NCBI GenBank assembly: GCA_022447405.1
Contig: JAKVCE010000010.1
Location: 1-19,027 of the forward strand
Direction of reading: 5' to 3'
DNA: 19,027 nucleotides
Origin: Planctomycetota bacterium
Lineage (GTDB): Bacteria > Planctomycetota > UBA1135 > GCA-002686595
The notes under the pieces were generated by a model. That model did no database searches and was not told where the DNA came from. It saw nothing but the letters and a program-made list of their open reading frames with translations. Below are positions 7,720 through 14,986 of this stretch, one piece after another (position 1 is the first letter of the stretch; each line of letters starts with the position of its first letter). A program made the translations under genes and the position numbers.

Positions 7720-8507
7720 AGCTGCTCAAGTGTGAGGGAGCGAGCTACGCGTACCCGGGCGGGACCCCCGCCGTGGACGGCGCGAGCCTCTCGGTGGAGC
7801 AGGGGCGCTTCGTCTGCATCATCGGTCCGAACGGCGCCGGCAAGTCCACGCTGCTGAAGGGCATGGCGGGCTTGCTCCCCTTGGATCGTGGAGACGTCAC
7901 GGTGGACGGCGTCGCGGTCTCAGGCCTCGGCTCGAAGGCGCGCGCCCGCACCCTGGCCCTGGTGCCGCAGTTTCTGGACGCCATCCCGCCGCTCACCGTC
8001 GCGAGCTTCGTCATGGGCGGCCGCTATGGACACCTGGACTCCTGGCGGCGCGCAGACATGTCCGACTACGAGGCCGTCGGCGCGGCGCTCAAGGCGGCGC
8101 ATGTCGAGGAGCTCGGCGAGCGGCTCTTGGGGGAGCTCTCTGGCGGCCAACGCCAGCGCGTCCTCATCGCGCGGGCCCTCGCGCAAGAGGCGGGCTACCT
8201 CTTGGTGGATGAGCCCACAAGCTCACTGGACCCGGAGCATCAGCTCGGCGTGTTCAACCTCTTGAGGGAGCTGGCGAGGAGCGGGCGGGGCGTCTGCGTC
8301 GTGACCCACGACCTAAACCTCGCGAGCCAGTTCGCAGACGAGGTGGCGCTCATGCGCGCCGGCAGCTTCGCTGCGATGGGGTGCCCGACAGAGCTCCTGA
8401 CCCCGGAGGTCCTGGAGCCGGTCTACGGCGCGCACTTCCGCTTCGCCTCATGGGGCGCCGGTGACGGTGAAGAGCGCCCTGTGGTCGTGCCGTGGGCTGC
8501 TCAGTAG
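7716..8507 (+). CDS. ABC importer ATP-binding protein (BtuD/FhuC/FecE-like)
   Basis: Cytoplasmic ATPase of 263 residues. Motifs are complete: Walker A GPNGAGKST (37-45), Q-loop Q85, signature LSGGQ (141-145), Walker B YLLVDE (161-166) with D-loop SSLD, and switch His198 (VTHD). The start is a GTG whose last bases overlap the permease stop as GTGA. A second GTG at 7713 lies 8 nt after AGGGAG (7699-7704) and is an equally good start one codon longer. The frame extends upstream to 7251, but that part only shadows the permease. It powers the FecCD-type importer. The stop overlaps the stop of the convergent arylsulfotransferase gene by seven bases, so no ordinary terminator fits between them. Confidence 0.94.
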   Translation: MKLLKCEGASYAYPGGTPAVDGASLSVEQGRFVCIIGPNGAGKSTLLKGMAGLLPLDRGDVTVDGVAVSGLGSKARARTLALVPQFLDAIPPLTVASFVMGGRYGHLDSWRRADMSDYEAVGAALKAAHVEELGERLLGELSGGQRQRVLIARALAQEAGYLLVDEPTSSLDPEHQLGVFNLLRELARSGRGVCVVTHDLNLASQFADEVALMRAGSFAAMGCPTELLTPEVLEPVYGAHFRFASWGAGDGEERPVVVPWAAQ

Positions 8508-10102
8508 AGCGTGTTGAAGCGCTCGCTGCGGTAGACAGCCCAGCCGTCCGTGCCCTCCATCTGGAGCTCGAAGACCTTTCGGCCTGACTCGCGGTCTACC
8601 TCGAAGATGTGCGCCCAGTGGTGGCCGCTGCCGGGGCCGTCACCCATCCCACCGTCTTCGTGGCGGACCCGCGCGCCGTCAGTGACGATCACGTTGCCCG
8701 TGGTGGGTTGCAGGTCCACGTCGCAGAGGAAGGAGGAGAAGAAGTGGTCAGTCTCCAGGCTCCCGTAAGACCAGACTTCCTCAGTGGTCATGGTCTCCTC
8801 ATCGATCTTGAACTCGACCGCGCGGCTGTACTTCTCCTCTCTGGGCTGGTCCGGCGCGAAGGGGGGGCCGCGGTGGCCACCGTTGTCGAAGATGAGCACG
8901 GTGCCGGTGGGGGTGAGCTCCGCAGCGTGCTGCTTGCTCGTCCAGATGAGGTCACCCACGGGCTCGAGCAGGCGCTCGGACCATGGCTCTCCCCAACCGC
9001 CGTGGTCGCCGTGGATCCAAGCGATCGAGGAGTCTTTGAGGCGCATCTTCATGATGGCGCTCTGGTGGTTCAGGGAGATGATCACCGAGTCGTCCGAGGC
9101 GTCGTAGACGAGGGAGTTCGCGTGCGCCCAGTCCTTGCCCGGCTCCTCGAGGACGTCCTCGTAGATCCGCTTCCAGAAGCCTGTCCCGAGGCTGCTGTGA
9201 GAGACGCGGTAGGGGTCGAGGACGTCGAGGAGGTCCCAGCGACGTGAGACGGTCCCGTCTTGGTCAAACTCGACGACGACGTCGCCGATCACGGTCGCCG
9301 TGGCGCGCGGGGCCTCCGGGTCGGTCTCGCTCGTTGGGTAGTCCTCGTACTCCCTGGCCTCCGAGGAGAGGGCCATGAACTTCCCGTCCTCCATGAGGAC
9401 GAAGTCGTGGTGGAAGGTGTCGCAGTCGACGGGGACGCTCCCCTCAGGGACGTCGTCCTTGGGGATGCCGGTCGTGTGCCAGTGCTTGACGAGCTCACCG
9501 AGCTTGTTGATCTGCATCATGCGCCCGTCCCGTCCAGCGAGATAGATGAGGTCCCCGTTCGAGAGGCGCTTCACGTCGTTCACGGTTCGGTCGCTGCGGT
9601 AGTACCAGACGACCTCTCCAGCAGAGTCCAAAGCCAGGACCAGCCCGAACTCCCGGTCGGGCCCGCGCTCGGTCCAGCGCATGACGGGGATGAAGTGGTA
9701 GCCAGGCTCCATCCGCGTGGGGCGCAGGGTCGTGACCTCGATCGGGGGGAAGTCATCGGGCAGCGCAGGGGTCGAGAGGGTGAAGGTCCCGCCGTCAGCC
9801 GCTGCGCCTCCAGCCTCCGGCTCGAAGCTGACGCTGACCGTGTACTCCCTCTCCGGGCGCATCCCGAGGAGCGGGGTCGGTCCGCTCTGCGCCGCGGGCG
9901 CGTCGCTGATCACGACGTCCGCTTCGCCCTCGGAGGAGAGCGTGAACTGCGGCCGGACCATCTGATCGGCTGAGTACTCAAGGACACCAGCGAGCGGCGC
10001 GCTCTCGTTCGGGTTCATCTTCAGGCTGACACCTTCGATGACAGGGGGCGCGGGCGCGCACGCGGTGAGGAAGAGGGCTGCAGTGAGGAGCGTTCGAGTC
10101 AT
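8501..10102 (-). CDS. Arylsulfotransferase-family (ASST) lipoprotein
   Basis: 533-residue exported lipoprotein with lipobox FLTAC (Cys15), an N-terminal beta-sandwich-like region to about 115, then a beta-propeller of the arylsulfate sulfotransferase (ASST) type. Such enzymes move a sulfuryl group from a phenolic sulfate to another phenol through a sulfohistidine, without PAPS. Visible active-site-like positions are HHDF (His231/232), DWAHANS (His327, Asn329) and KQHAAEL with likely catalytic His392, followed by LIFDNGG. In the segment that reads S-R-H-Q in the E. coli CFT073 AssT as I recall it, this protein reads S-L-N-H-Q (Asn345), so the usual arginine seems lost. It is the last gene of a three-gene operon, three bases after the sulfatase-like gene, with no clear ribosome-binding site, suggesting coupling. 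Sulfotransfer is predicted but a pyrroloquinoline-like binding propeller cannot be excluded. Confidence 0.87.
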   Translation of the reverse strand: MTRTLLTAALFLTACAPAPPVIEGVSLKMNPNESAPLAGVLEYSADQMVRPQFTLSSEGEADVVISDAPAAQSGPTPLLGMRPEREYTVSVSFEPEAGGAAADGGTFTLSTPALPDDFPPIEVTTLRPTRMEPGYHFIPVMRWTERGPDREFGLVLALDSAGEVVWYYRSDRTVNDVKRLSNGDLIYLAGRDGRMMQINKLGELVKHWHTTGIPKDDVPEGSVPVDCDTFHHDFVLMEDGKFMALSSEAREYEDYPTSETDPEAPRATATVIGDVVVEFDQDGTVSRRWDLLDVLDPYRVSHSSLGTGFWKRIYEDVLEEPGKDWAHANSLVYDASDDSVIISLNHQSAIMKMRLKDSSIAWIHGDHGGWGEPWSERLLEPVGDLIWTSKQHAAELTPTGTVLIFDNGGHRGPPFAPDQPREEKYSRAVEFKIDEETMTTEEVWSYGSLETDHFFSSFLCDVDLQPTTGNVIVTDGARVRHEDGGMGDGPGSGHHWAHIFEVDRESGRKVFELQMEGTDGWAVYRSERFNTLY

Positions 10103-10105
10103 GTT

Positions 10106-11512
10106 CTAGAGGTACCCGAGGGCTTCGAGAGCGTCGGCTTCAGAGGAGTCGGAGAAGGAGGGCGCGACCTCGGCGGCGCGCGGCGCGAGGCCGTGGGCGG
10201 CACAGTACTCCCGATAGTCATCGAGGACCGCGCGGAGCTGAGACTTGGAGACGCGGCTCATCATGCCGAGTGAGGTGCGTTCGCCAGGGTCGTTCTTCAG
10301 ATCATAGAGGAGCTCTGTCGCCGAATCCCCGAAGACGTCGGGGAGCTCGAGCTCTCCCGCCGCGGCAGCTCGAACGGCCTCGATGTATCCAGCGGAGATC
10401 GCTTGTCGCTCGCTGGGCTCGTGGACGCGGTCAGCGCTGATGAACTTCACGTCACGGGTGATGACGGCGCGCAGCACGCAGCGCTCACGGATCACGAGCT
10501 CAGCGAGGGTCTCTCGCTCTTCGAGCTGAGCTGCCGAGCCACCGTCAAAGAGCGCGTCTCCGTCGAAGCCGATGCGCCGCTCCGGGAGCTTGAGGAGGGC
10601 GGCGAGGCTCGGTGCGACGTCCACGAGGCTGACGGCCTGGGCGTCGACAGCTGCGTCGACCATCCCGGGCCCGTGGAAGATGAGGGGGACTCGGAGCGCC
10701 TCCTCATGCAGGGTCCAGGAGTGCCCGACGTAGCCGTGCTCGAGGAACTCCTCACCGCAGGTGGAGGTGAAGACGATGAGCGTCCCGTCTGGGTTAGCGC
10801 GGGCTCGGATCGCCTCGAAGAGCTCCGCCACAGCGGCGTCCACGGCCGCCACCTCAGCGCGGTATGCGGCGCGCAGGGACTCGAGCTCCTCGGGGCTGCA
10901 GCGCTCATCGCCCGTCGCGCCGGCGGCGATCCGCGCGCGGACGTCGGCGAAGCTGACGAGAGGGGGCTCGTCTCCGACGTGGGGTTCGTGGGGATCAGCG
11001 AAGTGCACGTGCAAGAAAGAGGCGCGCTCGCCAGCGTCTTCCAAGACCTCGATCGCGCGCGACGCCACCTCGCTCGCGCTCCAGCTCTCGCCAGGCCTCG
11101 CGACCTGGATGTCTTGGTAGCCGCGCAGGAAGCCCTCGCCTCCGAGGAGCGGCTGGCTGGAGACGAGCCCCGTCATGAGCTGCGCCTCGGCGAGCGTCTC
11201 AGCTAGCGTCTCGGCCTCCGCTGAGGGCGCGGCCTCGAGGAGGCCGATGCTGCCGCCTCGGGTGGGGAGGAGCCCCGTGAGGAGCGCGGCCGCAGATTGC
11301 AGCGGGTGCGAGGAGTTGGCGCGGGCGTTGGAGAAGGAGAGCCCCTCGCCGGCGAGGCGCGAGAGGGTCGGGGTGAGCTCTGCGCTGATGTGGTCCGCGC
11401 GGAGCGCGTCCACCGTGATGAGGACGACGTCGCCGGAGAGCTCGGGGGCGCTCCTAGAGCAGCTGCCGCAAGCCGCGAGGGCGAGCGCCCCCAAGGCGAG
11501 CGCCCTCCTCAC
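10106..11512 (-). CDS. Sulfatase-fold lipoprotein lacking key catalytic residues (probable pseudoenzyme)
   Basis: 468-residue lipoprotein (LALAAC, Cys15) with the alkaline-phosphatase/sulfatase fold: VVLITVDALRADHI (29-42), ALLTGLLPTRGG (76-87), FADPHEPH (171-178), GHSWTLHEEALRVPLIFHGPG (263-283), LYDLKNDPGERTSLG, and the C-terminal EALGYL common in this group. Type I sulfatases need a Cys or Ser converted to formylglycine in C/S-x-P-S-R, seven residues before the LLTG. Here that position is Pro70, and the arginine position is Ala74. The metal-binding Asp-His of the TSDHG motif reads Thr251-Cys252. At least two metal ligands and the nucleophile are therefore absent. It starts with GTG overlapping the preceding ASST stop as GTGA, preceded by GAGGAG at 8-nt spacing. 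It lies between two ASST genes. A binding or scaffolding role is more likely than hydrolysis. Confidence 0.88.
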   Translation of the reverse strand: MRRALALGALALAACGSCSRSAPELSGDVVLITVDALRADHISAELTPTLSRLAGEGLSFSNARANSSHPLQSAAALLTGLLPTRGGSIGLLEAAPSAEAETLAETLAEAQLMTGLVSSQPLLGGEGFLRGYQDIQVARPGESWSASEVASRAIEVLEDAGERASFLHVHFADPHEPHVGDEPPLVSFADVRARIAAGATGDERCSPEELESLRAAYRAEVAAVDAAVAELFEAIRARANPDGTLIVFTSTCGEEFLEHGYVGHSWTLHEEALRVPLIFHGPGMVDAAVDAQAVSLVDVAPSLAALLKLPERRIGFDGDALFDGGSAAQLEERETLAELVIRERCVLRAVITRDVKFISADRVHEPSERQAISAGYIEAVRAAAAGELELPDVFGDSATELLYDLKNDPGERTSLGMMSRVSKSQLRAVLDDYREYCAAHGLAPRAAEVAPSFSDSSEADALEALGYL

Positions 11513-13056
11513 TCTTCGCTCTCCTCGGCTGCTCCCTCCTCCGCTTTGAGGAGCGAGAACGCAGGGTGATCTGGCGCAAAGCGCTGGGCCCGGAACACGA
11601 TGTTCGGAGCACCTCCTCCGCCGCCGCCACCGCCGCGGCGACCCCGGGCTCCGTCATCCGGCGGGCCGTCACGCTCAGGCCCGCGATCGCGACCTGGTGG
11701 ACCGCCGCCATCCGGTGCTCCGCCTCTGCGCCCGCGGCCACGGTTCGGTCCCCTGCGCCCCGCGGGTGTGATGCCCTCGTCGAAGAAGCCGTTCACGTAC
11801 TCCCAGACGATCTCGTTCTCCTGAGTGACCTCGAACAGGCGGCCGTCTGCGCCAGAGCAGATCAGGGTGTTCCCGTTGGGGAGGCGCTGAGCGCCGGAGA
11901 TGAAGCTGGAGCTGAAGCGCTCGCTCTCCGCGCTCCCGTAGGTCCAGAGCGGCTTCGCCGGGCCGAAGGCCTCCCCGTCTTCGAGCTCGTAGTGGCCGTC
12001 CTCTGTGATCGGGGTGGAGAGCTCGTCCACGGTGGAGTGGTCGCGGCCGCCGCGGTCTCCGTTGTTGAAGAGGAGCAGGTTGCCCTCCCCGGGGAGCCCA
12101 GCTTCGATCCACTGGACGTCGTGCTGTCCGAAGAGCTGCATGTCTCCGCGCCTCCCTCTGCCGTACGCGTCGGGGTTTCCCCAGCGATAGAGCAGGTCAC
12201 CGCCGCGGCCGTAGCGGCCGCCCTCGTGCCCCTTCGCCTCCTCCGTCGTGGTCGAGTGGTCGATGACCCAAAGCTCATTGAAGGTGCGAACGCTGATCGT
12301 CACTTGATCAAGCTCCGCGTTGTAGTGGATCGAGTTCGTGTGGTTCCAATCGCCGCTCTCGCGAGCAGCGAAGTTGATGTTCACGAGCTCGGGGTGATCT
12401 GCGACGACGCCGTAGTTGTCCTTCTCCTCGTCATGGTCTTGGACGAGGTGATCCCAGAGGTGCCACTCCCAGACGACCTCGGCCTCGGTCTTTCCCTTGG
12501 GCTTCACCTCGATGATCGTGTCTGGCCAGACGCCCTCTTCGCCCAAGCGCTCGGGGTCGCGCCCGGCTTGCACGGCCTCTTCCTCTGTCTTGTGCTCCCA
12601 GACGACCATGAGCACGTTGCCGTTCGGCATCACGGCGATGTCGTGGTGCTGCATGTGCTCCTCGTTGGAGTAGAGGAGGTCCCACAGGAGCTCGCCGTCC
12701 CAAGAGATGCGCTGGACCCTGCCGCCAGAGCCGCCGCCGTGGAAGGTCGGGTTGTCGAAGTCTTGCGCGGTCCGGACGATGCTGCCGTCCTCCATGAGGT
12801 AGGCGGAGTTTCCGGGGGGGTGCTCGGAGGGCCACTCGTGGACGACCTCACCCTTCATGTCGATGAGGTAGGTGGTCTTCGAGCGGATCGGGGCGAAGAA
12901 GGTGTAGCCCTCGAACGCGCCCTCTTCGCTCTTCTTGAGGCCGGCGTCGATCTGCGGTCCGCCTCGCTCACCGCCGCGCTGGCCGCGGCCCTGAGCGTCG
13001 CTCGTGGGCGCGAGACAGAGGAGGGAGAGGAGGGCGAGGGTGAGGGTCTTCTTCAT
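11509..13056 (-). CDS. Arylsulfotransferase-family (ASST) exported protein with RG-rich insert
   Basis: 515-residue secreted protein, first gene of the three-gene operon. Signal peptide 1-21 (LLSLLCLAPTSDA/Q), no lipobox. The ASST-type propeller shows MQHHDIAVMPNGNVLM (His137/138), DWNHTNS (His239, Asn241), TISVRTF (Arg257, the position lost in the other ASST here), and FGQHDVQ with likely catalytic His312 followed by LLFNNGD. The expected His-His-Arg-His set is therefore present. Residues about 433-483 form a low-complexity insert very rich in Arg, Gly, Pro and Asp, with a run of eight Gly; the fold resumes at NIVFRAQRF. The protein ends in an acidic tail. The ATG at 13056 has GGAG five bases upstream. 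The predicted reaction is PAPS-independent sulfuryl transfer between phenolic compounds outside the cytoplasm; the acceptor is unknown. It is divergent from the fucosidase gene. Confidence 0.88.
   Translation of the reverse strand: MKKTLTLALLSLLCLAPTSDAQGRGQRGGERGGPQIDAGLKKSEEGAFEGYTFFAPIRSKTTYLIDMKGEVVHEWPSEHPPGNSAYLMEDGSIVRTAQDFDNPTFHGGGSGGRVQRISWDGELLWDLLYSNEEHMQHHDIAVMPNGNVLMVVWEHKTEEEAVQAGRDPERLGEEGVWPDTIIEVKPKGKTEAEVVWEWHLWDHLVQDHDEEKDNYGVVADHPELVNINFAARESGDWNHTNSIHYNAELDQVTISVRTFNELWVIDHSTTTEEAKGHEGGRYGRGGDLLYRWGNPDAYGRGRRGDMQLFGQHDVQWIEAGLPGEGNLLLFNNGDRGGRDHSTVDELSTPITEDGHYELEDGEAFGPAKPLWTYGSAESERFSSSFISGAQRLPNGNTLICSGADGRLFEVTQENEIVWEYVNGFFDEGITPAGRRGPNRGRGRRGGAPDGGGPPGRDRGPERDGPPDDGARGRRGGGGGGGGAPNIVFRAQRFAPDHPAFSLLKAEEGAAEESEE
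11521..11526 (-). promoter_or_regulatory. Ribosome-binding site GAGGAG for the sulfatase-like gene
   Basis: GAGGAG on the minus strand ends 8 nt before the GTG at 11512 and lies inside the last codons of the upstream ASST gene. It supports GTG as the start and shows that the two genes are translated as a coupled pair. Confidence 0.65.
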
Positions 13057-13080
13057 GAGGGCTCCAGTGCGTGGCGGTGA

Positions 13081-13086
13081 ATCTTA
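13081..13086 (-). promoter_or_regulatory. Possible -10 TAAGAT for the ASST operon
   Basis: TAAGAT on the minus strand lies 24 bp before the ATG at 13056, leaving room for a short leader with the GGAG ribosome-binding site at 13062-13065. No recognisable -35 lies at 16-18 bp. Weak support. Confidence 0.25.
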
Positions 13087-13131
13087 TCCAAACCCGCCCG
13101 GCCTGAGTGGTTGCGTTGGAACAGCCTCCAT

Positions 13132-13161
13132 TTCACGTCGCCGAGAGGCAGCCCCTACAAT
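13132..13161 (+). promoter_or_regulatory. Candidate promoter for the fucosidase gene
   Basis: TTCACG (13132-13137) and TACAAT (13156-13161) are separated by 18 bp. The -10 matches the sigma-70 consensus at five of six positions and the -35 at four. The start site would give a leader of about 20 nt ending in the GAAGGA ribosome-binding site and the ATG at 13190. Confidence 0.45.
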
Positions 13162-13176
13162 CCCATGGTCACAGCA

Positions 13177-13182
13177 GAAGGA
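13177..13182 (+). promoter_or_regulatory. Ribosome-binding site GAAGGA that fixes the fucosidase start
   Basis: GAAGGA lies 7 nt before the ATG at 13190. It favours this start over the much longer open frame from 13004, whose extra 62 codons overlap the divergent ASST gene and its promoter region. Confidence 0.6.
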
Positions 13183-13189
13183 ACCCACC

Positions 13190-14977
13190 ATGTCAGCACC
13201 CCTCCTCACCCTCGCGCTCCTCGCCCTGCCGACTGTTCAAGGTCCTCAATACGAGGCGAGCTGGGAGTCCCTCGACGAGCACGAGACTCCGCAGTGGTTC
13301 CGCGACGCGAAGTTCGGGGTCTTCATCCACTGGGGCGTCTACTCGGTCCCTGCTTATTGCGACACGAGCACCTACTCCGAGTGGTACCAGGCCTGGGTCG
13401 ACTGGAACTCTCACGACGGCCTCGAGCGCAAGTTCCACGAGGAGAACTACGGCGCAGACTTTGAGTATCGAGAGTTCGCCCCGATGTTCCGCGCAGAGCT
13501 CTGGGATCCGGCGGAGTGGGCGAAGATCTTCCGGCGCGCGGGCGCGAGGTACATCGTCATCACGAGCAAGCACCACGACGGCTACTGCCTCTGGCCCAGC
13601 GAAGAGGCCAGCGCAGCGCGGGGCTATGCGTGGCACAGCGAGGCGGTGGGGCCGAAGCGTGACCTCCTGGGCGAGCTCTTTGAGGCCTGTCGCGGCGAGG
13701 GGATACGGCCGGGTATCTACTACTCCTTCTTGGAGTGGCACAACCCGCTCTACGACGAGGACAAGCCGCGCTACGTGGAGGAGGTGATGGTCCCGCAGAT
13801 CCAGGACCTCATCACGCGCTACAAGCCTGATGTCTTCTGGCCTGACGGCGAGTGGGACCACCCCGACACGCTCTGGCGTAGTCAGGAGGTCTTGGCGTGG
13901 ATCTACAACAACGCGCCCAACTCCGCAGAGCTCGCGGTCAATGACCGCTGGGGGAAGGGCCTGCGCGGGCAGGTCGGCGACTACTCGACCACGGAGTACG
14001 GAGACCTCGGAAACTCATCGGGGGAGGGGATGCGCGAGCAGCGCCCCTTCGAGGAGTGCCGGGGGATCGGGCACTCCTTCGCCTTCAATCGAAACGAGGG
14101 CTATGACATCTATCAGTCGCGCACGGAGTCGGTGCGTGAGCTCATCGACCTCGTCAGCAAGGGGGGCTCGCTGCTCCTGGACGTCGGGCCCACCGCCGAC
14201 GGGCGCATCCCGCTCATCATGGTGGACCGCCTCTTCGCCATCGGGCGTTGGCTGGAGACGAACGGCGAGGCGATCTATGGCACGACGAAGGGCCCCTTCG
14301 AGTCCTTGGACTTCGGGCGGGCGACGACGAAGGGCGAGACGCTCTACCTGCACCTCTACGACTGGCCGGCTGGAGACGCCTTGACCATCCCGGGGCTCGT
14401 GACGCCGATCCGCTCAGCGCGCGTCCTGGGCGGGAGGAGCGGCGCGCTGAAGGTGACCGGGGCGAAGCGCGAGTGGACCATTCACCTCGACGGTGAGCAT
14501 CCAAAAGAGCACGCCACGGTGCTGCGCCTAGACCTCGTCGGCGAGCCCGAGGTGGACACCTCGGTCCGCCCGGACGGCGGCGGGAGCTACGTCCTCAAGC
14601 CGAGCCAGGCGAAGCTGACCGGCGGCGGGATCCGCCTCGAAGAGCGCGGCGGGGGAGAGAACATCGGGTACTGGCTGGACGCCCAAGACCACGCCGCTTG
14701 GGAGCTCAAGCTCGCGCCCGGGAGGTACGCCGTCGATGTCCTCTACGCCATAGCAGCGGGGAGCGAGGGCTCGGTGATCTCCGTCTCATGGGGGGAGCAG
14801 CGCCTCGCTGCCAGCCTCTCTCAGGCGACGGGGTCTTGGGACAGCTACCAACGACTCCCGCTCGGCTTCCTCCGGGTCGAGGAGGAGGGCGCGGGAGACT
14901 TGATGCTCGAGTGCCTCGAGCAGCCTGGCCTGGCGGTGATGAACTGCAGGGAGCTCCGCCTGATCAGGCTGGATTGA
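13190..14977 (+). CDS. Exported GH29 alpha-L-fucosidase
   Basis: 595-residue glycoside hydrolase family 29 enzyme that releases alpha-L-fucose with retention. Short signal peptide about 1-18 (LLTLALLALPTVQG). Catalytic-barrel motifs: KFGVFIHWGVYSVPAY (41-56), TSKHHDGYCLW (125-135), GIYYSFLEWHNP (175-186), KPDVFWPDGEWD (212-223) with nucleophile Asp219, GDYSTTEY (263-270) with Glu269 in the region where the acid/base lies in some family members, and LVSKGGSLLLDVGPTADGRIP (321-341). A C-terminal beta-sandwich follows, then an extra carbohydrate-binding-like module about 460-595 (ENIGYWLDAQD...APGRYAVDVLYA...TGSWDSY). The start follows GAAGGA. It diverges from the ASST/sulfatase-like operon across 133 bp, suggesting a shared substrate theme. 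The stop lies 9 bp from the convergent kinase stop. The family is certain; the linkage and natural glycan are not. Confidence 0.95.
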   Translation: MSAPLLTLALLALPTVQGPQYEASWESLDEHETPQWFRDAKFGVFIHWGVYSVPAYCDTSTYSEWYQAWVDWNSHDGLERKFHEENYGADFEYREFAPMFRAELWDPAEWAKIFRRAGARYIVITSKHHDGYCLWPSEEASAARGYAWHSEAVGPKRDLLGELFEACRGEGIRPGIYYSFLEWHNPLYDEDKPRYVEEVMVPQIQDLITRYKPDVFWPDGEWDHPDTLWRSQEVLAWIYNNAPNSAELAVNDRWGKGLRGQVGDYSTTEYGDLGNSSGEGMREQRPFEECRGIGHSFAFNRNEGYDIYQSRTESVRELIDLVSKGGSLLLDVGPTADGRIPLIMVDRLFAIGRWLETNGEAIYGTTKGPFESLDFGRATTKGETLYLHLYDWPAGDALTIPGLVTPIRSARVLGGRSGALKVTGAKREWTIHLDGEHPKEHATVLRLDLVGEPEVDTSVRPDGGGSYVLKPSQAKLTGGGIRLEERGGGENIGYWLDAQDHAAWELKLAPGRYAVDVLYAIAAGSEGSVISVSWGEQRLAASLSQATGSWDSYQRLPLGFLRVEEEGAGDLMLECLEQPGLAVMNCRELRLIRLD

Positions 14978-14986
14978 GGGAGCCTC

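Noticed and set aside
11566..13080. 504-residue plus-strand open frame opposite the first ASST gene
   Set aside because: Its composition (Val, Leu, Glu and Ala rich, no motif) is that of an antisense shadow in GC-rich DNA. The opposite strand has a clear ASST gene with signal peptide and active-site motifs.
13004..13189. Upstream start for the fucosidase
   Set aside because: The extension overlaps the divergent ASST gene and the promoter region. GAAGGA and a signal peptide support the ATG at 13190.
14978..14986. Terminator between fucosidase and kinase genes
   Set aside because: Only nine bases separate the stops. A short GAGG/CCTC pairing is present but has no T-tract and is too weak to call.
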